NCBI RefSeq assembly: GCF_014192015.1 | Contig: NZ_JACHXJ010000001.1 | Location: 434,001-498,000 of the forward strand | Direction: 5' to 3' | DNA from: Paenibacillus rhizosphaerae | GTDB lineage: Bacteria; Bacillota; Bacilli; Paenibacillales; Paenibacillaceae | Length of the DNA: 64,000 nucleotides | Shown here: one piece after another, positions 54,375 to 62,311 of the stretch | Position numbering within the stretch: position 1 is the first letter of the stretch | Layout: each line of letters begins with the position of its first letter | Made by a program: the position numbers and the translations under genes | The notes under the pieces: model-generated | Seen by the model: only the letters and a program-made list of their open reading frames with translations | Database searches by the model: none | Told to the model about the DNA's origin: nothing

Positions 54375-54420
54375 TATAATCAAAGCAATACAAATAAAAA
54401 CAAATAAAATCAAAAGAACT
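54375..54420 (+). promoter_or_regulatory. Promoter -10 and phased CAAA repeats before rhaEW
   Basis: TATAAT (54375-54380) is followed by four 10-bp units beginning CAAA at 54381, 54391, 54401 and 54411. Direct CAAA/ACAAA-type repeats are usual in operators of DeoR-family repressors, and one is encoded downstream at 59765. No good -35 box is visible. Confidence 0.5.
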
Positions 54421-54440
54421 TATTGGAGGTCGTCCTTATC

Positions 54441-56510
54441 ATGGTACAAAATCGATGGAATTCCGATGAAGCTTCCCGGCAGAAAGCCGGCGTTGACCAG
54501 CTGGTGTACCGGTCCAACCTGATCGGCAGCGACCGCAGTGTCTGCAACTGGGGCGGAGGCAATACGTCACTGAAGACGGTGGAGCAGGACTTTCGCGGCC
54601 GTGACGTGGAGGTCATGTGGGTAAAAGGGAGCGGTTCGGATCTGGCGACGATGAAAGCACAGCATTTTACCGGCCTGCGGCTTGAGGATATTCGTCCGCT
54701 GATTGAGCGTGAAGAAATGTCGGATGAGGAGATGGTGGCTTACCTGTCCCACTGCATGATCGACAGCAAGCATCCAAGAGCGTCAATCGAGACGCTGCTG
54801 CACGCATTCCTCCCGTATCCGCACGTTGACCATACTCACCCGGATGCGATTATCAGCTTGTGCTGCGCGGATAACGGCAAAGAAATCGCCCGAGAAATCT
54901 ACGGGGATACCTTCGTATGGGTGCCGTATATCCGTCCTGGATTTACGCTGTCCAAAATGATCGCCGAAGGCGTCCGGAACAATCCGAATGCCCAGCTGGT
55001 GCTGATGGAGAAGCACGGCCTGGTGACATGGGGCCAGACCTCCGAGGAATCTTACAACCAGACGATCGCCATGATCCAAAAAGCGGAAGCGTATATTGCC
55101 GGGAAGGTACAGGAAGAGAAGGTGTTCGGCGGGCAAAGGACGGCGGTGCTGGCGCCGGAGAAGCGCAGATCAGTTCTGGCCGAAGTGCTGCCTGTGATCC
55201 GCGGCGCGGTCAGCGACAGCAAAAAAATGATCGTCACTTACGACGACGCCGAAGACGTGCTGCAGTTCGTCAACAGCCGTGACGCGAAGGAGCTCTCGCA
55301 GGTGGGAGCGGCCTGCCCCGATCATCTGGTGCATACAAAGCGGGTTCCGCTGTATATCGACTGGGATCCGGCAAACGGCAATACCGATTCCCTCAAAGCG
55401 GCGGTGCGTCAAGGCGTCGAAGCTTATAAGGAAGAGTATAAGGCGTATTTTGAACGGAACAAAAATGAGGGCGATGTCATGTCCGAAGCGGCTCCGCGCG
55501 TCATTCTCATTCCGGGGATCGGCATGGTCAACACCGGCAAGAGCCTGGATATGGCGGGGGTCAGCGGGGCCTTGTACCACCGGGCGATCGCGGTGATGAA
55601 AGGTTCTACGGCCTTGGGACAATTCGTATCCTTAAGCGAGAACGAATCCTACAATGTGGAATATTGGCCGCTTGAGCTCTACAAGCTGTCCCTGGCTCCG
55701 GCGGAAGCGGAGTTCTCCCGCAAGGTCGCCTTTATTACCGGCGGCGCAGGCGGCATCGGCAGCGAAACGGCTCGCCGCTTCGTGTCGGAGGGAGCTCATG
55801 TCGTCCTGGCCGACCTCAACCTGGAAGGCGCGGAAAAGGTGGCCTCCGAGATCAACGCCAAGTACGGCGAAGGCCGGGCCAAGGCCGTCAAGATGGACGT
55901 AACCCAGGAGGATATGGTCAGGGACGCTTTGGCTGAAACGGCTTTGACCTACGGCGGCGTGGACATCATCGTCAACAATGCGGGGCTGGCCACATCGAGC
56001 CCGTTTGACGAAACCTCCCTGAAGGAATGGAATCTGAACATCAACGTCCTCGGCACGGGCTACTTCCTTGTAGCCAGAGAAGCGTTCAAGCAAATGAAGG
56101 AGCAGGGGATCGGCGGAAGCATGGTTTTTGTCGGCTCCAAAAATTCGGTGTACGCCGGCAAGAACGTGACGGCCTACAGCTCTGTCAAGGCGCTTGAAGC
56201 CCACTTGGCCCGCTGCATCGCGGCTGAGGGCGGAGAATACGGCATCCGCGTCAACACGATTTTGCCGGATGCGATCCTGCAGGGATCGGCGATCTGGAAC
56301 TCCAATTGGCGGAACGAACGGGCGGCGGCCTACGGCATCGAGCCTGATCAGCTGGAAGAGCACTACCGCAAGAGAACGACGCTCCTGGTCAATATTTATC
56401 CGAAGGATGTGGCTGAAGGGATCGCCTATTTCGCCTCTTCCAAGTCGGAGAAGACGACCGGCTGCATGCTGACGATCGACGGCGGCGTACCGGCGGCATT
56501 CACCCGATAA
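54441..56510 (+). CDS. rhaEW: Bifunctional rhamnulose-1-phosphate aldolase / lactaldehyde dehydrogenase
   Basis: 689 residues, the same length as Bacillus subtilis RhaEW (YuxG). The N-terminal class II aldolase domain (about 1-400; HVDHTHPDAIISL carries the metal ligands) splits L-rhamnulose-1-phosphate into DHAP and L-lactaldehyde. The C-terminal short-chain dehydrogenase domain begins FITGGAGGIGSETARR (about 430) and has the NNAG motif and the catalytic YSSVK (about 579); it oxidises the aldehyde to L-lactate. ATG 54441 follows GGAGG; an upstream TTG is not needed. Opens the rhamnose/lactate cluster. Confidence 0.93.
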   Translation: MVQNRWNSDEASRQKAGVDQLVYRSNLIGSDRSVCNWGGGNTSLKTVEQDFRGRDVEVMWVKGSGSDLATMKAQHFTGLRLEDIRPLIEREEMSDEEMVAYLSHCMIDSKHPRASIETLLHAFLPYPHVDHTHPDAIISLCCADNGKEIAREIYGDTFVWVPYIRPGFTLSKMIAEGVRNNPNAQLVLMEKHGLVTWGQTSEESYNQTIAMIQKAEAYIAGKVQEEKVFGGQRTAVLAPEKRRSVLAEVLPVIRGAVSDSKKMIVTYDDAEDVLQFVNSRDAKELSQVGAACPDHLVHTKRVPLYIDWDPANGNTDSLKAAVRQGVEAYKEEYKAYFERNKNEGDVMSEAAPRVILIPGIGMVNTGKSLDMAGVSGALYHRAIAVMKGSTALGQFVSLSENESYNVEYWPLELYKLSLAPAEAEFSRKVAFITGGAGGIGSETARRFVSEGAHVVLADLNLEGAEKVASEINAKYGEGRAKAVKMDVTQEDMVRDALAETALTYGGVDIIVNNAGLATSSPFDETSLKEWNLNINVLGTGYFLVAREAFKQMKEQGIGGSMVFVGSKNSVYAGKNVTAYSSVKALEAHLARCIAAEGGEYGIRVNTILPDAILQGSAIWNSNWRNERAAAYGIEPDQLEEHYRKRTTLLVNIYPKDVAEGIAYFASSKSEKTTGCMLTIDGGVPAAFTR

Positions 56511-56692
56511 GCATACGGATTACGGGGAAACTGGCGCAGATTGAACGTCTGATGAAAGGGAGCAGGCTCCGGCTGAACAGGCATGTTTGGCGGGGGCCGC
56601 TCCCTCTCTTGCCATAACACACGGCAGACTCCGGCGCGCTGCCGGCGTTCTGCCAGACTTTTAATGTTGAACCGCAAAGGAGGGACTACACA
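56511..56692. other. Intergenic region with two hairpins between rhaEW and lutA
   Basis: GGGAGC/GCTCCC (56558-56563 / 56599-56604) followed by TCTCTT, and the terminator at 56623-56662. Transcript may be attenuated here, giving lower lut than rha expression. Confidence 0.5.
56623..56662 (+). terminator. Probable terminator or attenuator upstream of lutA
   Basis: GGCAGA-(CCGGC...GCCGG)-TCTGCC with a CTTTT tract a few bases after the stem. Partial read-through into lutA is likely since no promoter is apparent. Confidence 0.5.
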
Positions 56693-57442
56693 TTGAAGGT
56701 TTCGCTATTCATTACCTGCATCAGCGACGCGCTGTTTCCGCCCATCGGCGAAGCGATGGCCCGCCTGCTGGCGCGTTACGGCGTCCGGCTCGATTTTCCG
56801 CAGGTGCAGACCTGCTGCGGCCAGCCGGCCTTTAACAGCGGCTATTGGGATGAAGCCAGAGCCTCGGCGCGGACGATTTTGGAAGCGTTTGACGACAGCG
56901 ATTTTGTGATCGCCCCTTCGGGCTCCTGCACCGGAATGATCCATCATTATTACCCCAAGCTGTTTGAACATGAGCCTCTGCTTCAGGAGAAAGCGCTGGC
57001 GCTTAAGGAGAAGACGTACGAATTCACCCAGTTTCTCGTTCAAGTGCTGGGCGTGACGGATGTAGGGGCCGTTTTCCCCCACAGAGTCACTTATCACCCG
57101 TCCTGCCACGGCTCCCGGCTGCTCGGCATCAAAGACGAGCCGATGCAGCTGATGGCCAGTGTGCAGGGCATGGAGCTGATTCCGCTGCCTTATGCGGAAG
57201 ACTGCTGCGGCTTCGGCGGGACGTTCGCCATCAAGATGAGCGACATTTCGGGAGCGATGGTCGAGGAGAAAAGCCAGCACGTGCTGGAAACGGAGGCCGA
57301 GGTGCTGGTCGGGCTGGACATGGGCTGCCTGCTGAACATCGGCGGCAATCTGCACTATCAGGGCAAGCCGGTCCGGGTCATGCATCTGGCGGAACTGCTG
57401 TATGAGGGAGTGAAGCACCGTGAGCAAGCCGCAGGGGTCTAG
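56693..57442 (+). CDS. lutA: Lactate utilization protein A
   Basis: 249 residues. Subunit of the LutABC iron-sulfur L-lactate oxidase. Two CCG domains (heterodisulfide-reductase-like): TCCGQPAFNSG near 41 and DCCGFGGTF near 167. Start is TTG 56693 after AAAGGAGGG. Overlaps lutB by 23 nt. Found here with RhaEW, whose dehydrogenase half yields lactate. Confidence 0.95.
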   Translation: MKVSLFITCISDALFPPIGEAMARLLARYGVRLDFPQVQTCCGQPAFNSGYWDEARASARTILEAFDDSDFVIAPSGSCTGMIHHYYPKLFEHEPLLQEKALALKEKTYEFTQFLVQVLGVTDVGAVFPHRVTYHPSCHGSRLLGIKDEPMQLMASVQGMELIPLPYAEDCCGFGGTFAIKMSDISGAMVEEKSQHVLETEAEVLVGLDMGCLLNIGGNLHYQGKPVRVMHLAELLYEGVKHREQAAGV

Positions 57443-58925
57443 CGTAAAGGAACGGGCGGAAACCGCCCTGAAGGACGAATTTCTGGTTAACGCCGTCAAG
57501 TTTACGACCGAAAAGCTGAAGAACGGCAAGAAGGCGGCGACGGCGGAACACGGCAACTGGGAGGAATGGAGGGAACGGGGGCGGCAGATCCGGGCCCATA
57601 CGATCGCCCATCTCGACTACTATTTGAACCAATTTGTGGATCATGCCCGGGCGCAGGGAGTACATGTGCATTTTGCCCCCGAGGCGAAGGACGCCGCCCG
57701 AATCGCGGTGGAGATTGCCAAGCACAAGCAGGCCAAGTCAGTGGTCAAGTCCAAATCGATGGTTTCCGAGGAAGTTCACATTAATGAAGCATTTGAGGGC
57801 ATCGGCATCGAATCCATCGAAAGCGACCTTGGCGAGTACATCATCCAGCTGGCGAATGAACCGCCTTCCCATATCATTATCCCGGCTATTCACAAAAACC
57901 GGTATCAAATCGCCGACCTGCTGTCGAAGGAAGCGGGAGAGACGCTGGCGCCGGATACGAAAATTTTGGCGGGATTCGCGCGGCGGAAGCTCCGCGACAA
58001 GTTTCTGGAAGCCGACATCGGGTTAACCGGGGCTAACTTCGGCATTGCGGAGAGCGGATCGATCGTCATTTTTGAAAACGAGGGCAACGCACGCATGGTG
58101 AGCACGGTACCGAAAACGCAAATTACGCTGATGGGGATGGAGCGGCTTATTCCGACCTGGGATGACCTGGAAGTGATGGCGACGCTCCTTCCGCGCTCGG
58201 CGACGGGCCAGAAGCTGACCGTGTACATGTCGGGCATTACGGGACCGCGCCGGACGGCGGATGGAGACGGACCGGAGGAGATGCACATCATCATCGTCGA
58301 CAACGGCCGCTCGCTGCAGCTCGGGGATCCGGATTTTCAGGAGCTTTTAAACTGTATCCGGTGCGGGGCATGCCTGAACGCCTGCCCGGTATACCGTCAT
58401 ATCGGGGGACACTCGTATCCCGGAACGTACAGCGGGCCGATCGGTGCGGTACTGACGCCGGCCCTAAACAAAAATACCGAGGAGTGGCAGGACATCGCAA
58501 ACGCCTCCAGTCTGTGCGGCGCCTGCTATGAAGCCTGTCCGGTCAAGATTCCGCTGCACGACATGCTCGTCTATTTGCGGAACCGGAAGGTGGAGCGGGG
58601 GTATACCACAGCCGGCGAAAAGCTGGCGATGAAGGGCTTTAAAATGCTGATGAAGAGCTCCGGCCGCTTTAAGCAGGCGGTGAAGCTCGGACAGACGGGC
58701 CAGAAGCTGCTGGTTCGGGACGGATATATCCGTTCCCAATTCGGCCCGCTCAAGGGCTGGACGGCGTACCGGCACATTCCGGCGCTGCCCAGCAGATCGT
58801 TCCGGGAACGCTGGCCACAGCTGGACGCAGAAGTCGGGGCCAGCCTCCCGCCGATGCCTGAGGCGATGAAGTCCCGCATGGAGAGCATCGTCGCCGGCCG
58901 GAAGGAAAGGGGGACGAAGCGATGA
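57420..58925 (+). CDS. lutB: Lactate utilization protein B (iron-sulfur)
   Basis: 501 residues. N-terminal LUD-like part, then two [4Fe-4S] ferredoxin motifs: CIRCGACLNACPVY (about 312) and CGACYEACPVKIP (about 368). Passes electrons from lactate oxidation. Start is GTG 57420 with GGGAG eight bases before. ATGA overlap with lutC. Confidence 0.95.
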   Translation: MSKPQGSSVKERAETALKDEFLVNAVKFTTEKLKNGKKAATAEHGNWEEWRERGRQIRAHTIAHLDYYLNQFVDHARAQGVHVHFAPEAKDAARIAVEIAKHKQAKSVVKSKSMVSEEVHINEAFEGIGIESIESDLGEYIIQLANEPPSHIIIPAIHKNRYQIADLLSKEAGETLAPDTKILAGFARRKLRDKFLEADIGLTGANFGIAESGSIVIFENEGNARMVSTVPKTQITLMGMERLIPTWDDLEVMATLLPRSATGQKLTVYMSGITGPRRTADGDGPEEMHIIIVDNGRSLQLGDPDFQELLNCIRCGACLNACPVYRHIGGHSYPGTYSGPIGAVLTPALNKNTEEWQDIANASSLCGACYEACPVKIPLHDMLVYLRNRKVERGYTTAGEKLAMKGFKMLMKSSGRFKQAVKLGQTGQKLLVRDGYIRSQFGPLKGWTAYRHIPALPSRSFRERWPQLDAEVGASLPPMPEAMKSRMESIVAGRKERGTKR

Positions 58926-59653
58926 ACACATCCGATCCGTCATTTTTGGCGAAAATGGAGCAGCAATCCCGAGAACAGCAGAAGCGGTTCATCGGTCATA
59001 TCGCCAACCGCCTCGGGCGTGGAGGTGCGGGCGATTCCCGCAAGCCGGAGCATCCGTATCGGGGCGCGCCGGAATTTTGGAACCGCTACGAGCTGACGCA
59101 TGAAGAGCGGATTGAGCGCTTTATGGGGAACTGGCGCGCCGCCGGCGGCCATACCGAGCGGGTGGCCGGCTGGGAAGAACTGTCCGGCGTCGTGACTCGC
59201 ATCCTGCAGGAGCACGGCGCGCAGTCAACGATTCGGCATGATTTGCCCGAGCTGGCTGGGCTCCGGCTGGAGCAGCAGTTGCCGGAGCTTGCGCACCGGG
59301 TATGGAACGGGCAGGATCCGGACGCTTCCCTGGCCGCTGCCGCCTATACGGATGCGGGGATCGTGCTTGTGGACGACGCCGTGGCGTATACCGGCTCGCT
59401 GGTGGTTACGTCTTCGGCGGAGAAGGGGCGGTCCGTGTCCCTCCTGCCTAATCTGCTGATCGCTATCGTTCCCACGGAACGCATGAAGACGCGGCTCGGC
59501 GAGGTCATGGGCCGCCTGTCCTGCAGCGCCGGGGAGGGACTGCCGGCAGGGGTGCATTTTATCTCGGGGCCGAGCCGTTCCTCGGACATCGAGAACGACT
59601 TGACCATCGGTGTTCACGGACCGGGGATCGCCTACGCTTTGATTGTCGGATAA
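58922..59653 (+). CDS. lutC: Lactate utilization protein C (LUD domain)
   Basis: 243 residues. The C-terminal LUD domain shows the conserved DAGIVLVDDAVAYTGSLVV, and GPSRSSDIENDLTIGVHGP near the end. Third subunit of the lactate oxidation complex. N-terminal helical tail (QSREQQKRFIGHIANRLGRG) is typical. Translation is coupled to lutB. Confidence 0.95.
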   Translation: MNTSDPSFLAKMEQQSREQQKRFIGHIANRLGRGGAGDSRKPEHPYRGAPEFWNRYELTHEERIERFMGNWRAAGGHTERVAGWEELSGVVTRILQEHGAQSTIRHDLPELAGLRLEQQLPELAHRVWNGQDPDASLAAAAYTDAGIVLVDDAVAYTGSLVVTSSAEKGRSVSLLPNLLIAIVPTERMKTRLGEVMGRLSCSAGEGLPAGVHFISGPSRSSDIENDLTIGVHGPGIAYALIVG

Positions 59654-59670
59654 TCCGATTCGGAATTGTC

Positions 59671-59720
59671 CCCGTTCCCGGCCCAAGGGGCATGGAGATG
59701 ACACGTTGTCCGGGAACGGG
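59671..59720. promoter_or_regulatory. Inverted repeat around the deoR-type promoter
   Basis: CCCGTTCCCGG (59671-59681) / CCGGGAACGGG (59710-59720), 11-bp arms with a 28-nt gap. The right arm overlaps the -35 box and spacer of the promoter. It may be an operator for autoregulation or an RNA hairpin after lutC. Confidence 0.45.
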
Positions 59721-59734
59721 CAAATCTATATAAT
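59706..59734 (+). promoter_or_regulatory. Promoter of the DeoR-family regulator gene
   Basis: TTGTCC (59706-59711), 17 bp, TATAAT (59729-59734). Start near 59741, 24 nt before the start codon. Confidence 0.7.
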
Positions 59735-59764
59735 GGGTGTACGATAGAACGAAAGAGGGAAGCT

Positions 59765-60547
59765 ATGTTAGTTGCGGAACGTTATGATACCATCGTGCGG
59801 CTCGTCAATGAGCGGGGCAGCATCCGGGTGTCCGAGCTGAGCGAGCTGTGCGGCGTGACCGAAGAGACGATCCGCCGCGACCTGGACCGGCTGGAGCAGC
59901 AGGGCAAGCTGCGCCGGAGCCATGGCGGGGCCGTCAGCGTCAAAGAGACCCAGGCGGAGACCCCGTATTTCGAGCGGGAAGTCATCCATCAGGACGAGAA
60001 AAAGCGGATTGCCGAAGAGGCGGTGCGGCGGATCGAGCCGAGTGACCGCATCGCCCTGGATGCCAGCTCGACGGCGTGGTATATGGCTTCGATCCTGCCG
60101 GACATTCCTTTGACCGTGGTCACCAATTCCATTAAGGTTGCCCTGGAGCTGTCCTCCAAGGAGAAGATCGAAGTCATTTCGACGGGCGGCATGCTGGCAG
60201 CCCATTCCTTGTCCTACGTCGGCCCGCTCGCCGAACGCGGACTGGAATCCTATTATGTGGATAAGGCGTTTATTTCCTGCAAGGGCGTGCACCTGGACCG
60301 GGGAATCAGCGAATCCAACGAGCTGCAGGCGATGGTCAAGCACCGGATGATCCGGCAGGCGAAGAACGTGTATATTCTGGCCGACGCGAGCAAAATCGGC
60401 GTCCAGGCGTTCACCCATCTGGCCGATTGGTCCGAGGTGGACGTGCTGATTACCGACGGCTATGTTGACGAGAAAGACGCGTCACTGCTCCGGGAGAAAT
60501 CGATCGAGCTGATCATTGCGGGGCAGACAGATATGAATACAGGTTAA
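59765..60547 (+). CDS. rhaR: DeoR-family repressor, probable rhamnose regulator (RhaR-like)
   Basis: 260 residues. N-terminal HTH (RYDTIVRLVNERGSIRVSELSELCGVTEETIRRDLDRLE, about 5-43) and C-terminal DeoR sensor domain with DRIALDASSTAWYMA and VTNSIKVALELS. In Bacillus subtilis the DeoR protein next to rhaEW (YulB, RhaR) represses the rha operon and senses L-rhamnulose-1-phosphate; the same neighbour here supports this reading. Symbol is an inference from context. Likely targets are the CAAA repeats before rhaEW and the repeat at its own promoter. Confidence 0.82.
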   Translation: MLVAERYDTIVRLVNERGSIRVSELSELCGVTEETIRRDLDRLEQQGKLRRSHGGAVSVKETQAETPYFEREVIHQDEKKRIAEEAVRRIEPSDRIALDASSTAWYMASILPDIPLTVVTNSIKVALELSSKEKIEVISTGGMLAAHSLSYVGPLAERGLESYYVDKAFISCKGVHLDRGISESNELQAMVKHRMIRQAKNVYILADASKIGVQAFTHLADWSEVDVLITDGYVDEKDASLLREKSIELIIAGQTDMNTG

Positions 60548-60630
60548 TCCGTACGCGCTGTCCGCCACGGTCATCCCGCTATAGCACCGGGCGCCCAAAG
60601 GCGAGAAATTCTATAAGGCCCCTAAATAAA

Positions 60631-60671
60631 AAAAACAGCCCTGCCGGGAAACTCCCAGCCGGGCTGTTTTT
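60631..60671. terminator. Bidirectional terminator between the deoR-type gene and fsa
   Basis: AAAAACAGCCC (60631-60641) / GGGCTGTTTTT (60661-60671), with an inner GGGA/TCCC. A- and T-tracts flank both ends. Confidence 0.9.
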
Positions 60672-60685
60672 TTATTTGTACGTAG

Positions 60686-61360
60686 TTACTCGTCGGCTTT
60701 CGCCTGGCTTTTGGCCGCTTTAGGCACTTTCTCCCAGTCGGCCAGGAAGCGCTCGATCCCGCTATCGGTCAGTGGATGCTTCCACAGGGACGGCAGCAGC
60801 GAGCCCGGAATGGTTGCGATGTGGGCGCCGGCGATGGCCGCGTCCTCCACATGCTTGATATTGCGGATGCTGGCGGCGATGATTTCGGACGTCATGCCGT
60901 AGTTTTCAAGGATTTGCTTCAGCTCGCGAATCAGCTTCATGCCTTCGACCCCGATATCGTCCAGGCGTCCGACGAACGGGCTGACATACGTAGCCCCGGC
61001 TTTGGCGGCCATCAGGCCCTGTGCGGCGGAAAAGATCAGCGTCACATTCGTTTTAATGCCCTTTTTGGCCAGTTCATGACATGCATACAGGCCGTCTTCG
61101 GTCATCGGTACCTTGATGACGACGTTCGGTGCCCATTCGGCAATCTCGTAGGCTTCCTTCAGCATGTCCTCGGCTTTGGTGCCGATGACTTCGGCGCTGA
61201 CCGGGCCGGAGACGATGCTGCAAATCTCCTGAATGACCTCTTTGAAATCCCGGCCTTCCTTGGCGATCAGGGAAGGGTTGGTCGTTACCCCGTCCACCAG
61301 TCCCAGGCGGGAGATCCGTTTGATTTCGTCGATGTTGCCCGTATCCAGGAAAAACTTCAT
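60686..61360 (-). CDS. fsa: Fructose-6-phosphate aldolase / transaldolase-like enzyme
   Basis: 224 residues, the short TalC/FSA class. Schiff-base Lys lies in [11 protein letters not shown], and [11 protein letters not shown] and the ASIRN segment are present. Whether it is a true transaldolase or an F6P aldolase cannot be told by eye. Divergent from the CcpN-type repressor gene. Ends at the bidirectional terminator. Site GGAGGAATT upstream. Confidence 0.92.
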   Translation of the reverse strand: MKFFLDTGNIDEIKRISRLGLVDGVTTNPSLIAKEGRDFKEVIQEICSIVSGPVSAEVIGTKAEDMLKEAYEIAEWAPNVVIKVPMTEDGLYACHELAKKGIKTNVTLIFSAAQGLMAAKAGATYVSPFVGRLDDIGVEGMKLIRELKQILENYGMTSEIIAASIRNIKHVEDAAIAGAHIATIPGSLLPSLWKHPLTDSGIERFLADWEKVPKAAKSQAKADE

Positions 61361-61477
61361 GTCACTAATTCCTCCTTCGGTTATGAAAAGATATGGCTAT
61401 CGGTTAAAATAAAAATTATAATAGTGTGTATCATAACTGATTTATGACACATTAATTATTTAAACCATGCTGCCTGT

Positions 61478-61485
61478 GGTATAAC
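61478..61485 (+). promoter_or_regulatory. Extended -10 candidate for the ccpN-type gene
   Basis: TGG-TATAAC; transcription would begin near 61492, leaving about 40 nt of leader. The -35 region (TATTTA) is poor, as expected for an extended -10 promoter. Confidence 0.4.
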
Positions 61486-61532
61486 AATGGAATTGCAGCT
61501 TCAGGTGATTTTTCTCAAAGGAGAGGATTCCC

Positions 61533-62174
61533 ATTCAACTAACTCCGAGACAGCTGGATATCGTGGAACTTGTGCGGGAGCATGCTCCCGTTACAGGCGA
61601 TCAGATCGCTGAGATGATCGGCCTCAGCCGCCCGACCCTGCGCGCGGACCTGTCCCTGCTCACGATGCTGGGCTTGATCAACGCCAAGCCGAAGGTAGGA
61701 TATTTTCCCGGTGAAACGCCAAGCTCCCAAGGTGAGTTTGAACAAAGATTGCAGCAAATATACGTGAAGGATATATACAGCGCCCCTGTGACCATCTCAG
61801 AGCATGCGACGGCCTACGATGCCGTTGTGCAGCTGTTGTGCGAGAATACGGGAACGCTGATGGTGACCGGAGAGTCCGGTGAGCTCAAAGGGGTCGTCTC
61901 CCGTAAGGACGTCCTGAAGCTGACGATGGGGCATGCGGATTTGAGCACGATTCCCGTCGGTCTGGCGATGACCCGCCGGGCGCACATGGCGGCGCTCACG
62001 CCCGAGGAGACGGTGCTGGATGCGGCCGCCAAGCTGGTGAAGCATCAGGTGAACTGCCTGCCCGTCGTTTCCGCCGAGGGGGACAGCATCATGATTGGCC
62101 GGGTCACCAAAACGGATATTTTACGCGTATTGATCGGCCTCGCGGGTGAAGGCGGTTCGCCGGCCCCGAATTAA
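61533..62174 (+). CDS. ccpN: CcpN-type repressor (HTH plus two CBS domains), apparent ATT start
   Basis: 213 residues if it starts at ATT 61533. The frame reads QLTPRQLDIVELVREHAPVTG, IAEMIGLSRPTLRADLSLLT, a winged helix, then CBS pair (about 72-205; VKDIYSAPVTISEHATAYDA and VNCLPVV). Bacillus CcpN (about 212 aa) represses gluconeogenic genes on glucose. AAAGGAGAGG lies nine bases before ATT; the first conventional start, GTG 61563, has no ribosome site and would remove the first helix of the HTH. A sequencing change from ATG is the alternative. The usual partner gene yqfL is absent, so this may be a paralog. Confidence 0.8.
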   Translation: MQLTPRQLDIVELVREHAPVTGDQIAEMIGLSRPTLRADLSLLTMLGLINAKPKVGYFPGETPSSQGEFEQRLQQIYVKDIYSAPVTISEHATAYDAVVQLLCENTGTLMVTGESGELKGVVSRKDVLKLTMGHADLSTIPVGLAMTRRAHMAALTPEETVLDAAAKLVKHQVNCLPVVSAEGDSIMIGRVTKTDILRVLIGLAGEGGSPAPN

Positions 62175-62194
62175 ATGTACACCAATCATTTCAA

Positions 62195-62242
62195 AAAAGC
62201 CGGCTGCTCCCATCCCGCATGGAATGGAAGCAGCCGGCTTTT
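62195..62242. terminator. Bidirectional terminator between ccpN and the LTA synthase gene
   Basis: AAAAGCCGGCTGCT (62195-62208) / AGCAGCCGGCTTTT (62229-62242). Runs of A and T flank it. A second copy of the right arm follows at 62267-62280 because of the tandem duplication. Confidence 0.85.
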
Positions 62243-62311
62243 GCCATTGGCCGTTACCGTCTTGGAAGCAGCCGGCTTTTGCCATTGGCCGTTACCGTCT
62301 TGGAAGCAGCC
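62226..62311. repeat. 38-bp tandem direct repeat (2.26 copies)
   Basis: Units at 62226-62263 and 62264-62301 are identical, and the first 10 bases recur at 62302-62311. The unit includes the last few codons and stop of the LTA synthase gene and the terminator arm. Confidence 0.97.

Noticed and set aside
61417..61485. CcpN operator in the fsa-ccpN intergenic region
   Set aside because: TGTGGTATAAC resembles the known consensus but has mismatches at fixed positions; not enough to call a site.
62226..62311. CRISPR-like array
   Set aside because: Units are directly abutting with no spacers and only two copies; it is a tandem duplication.
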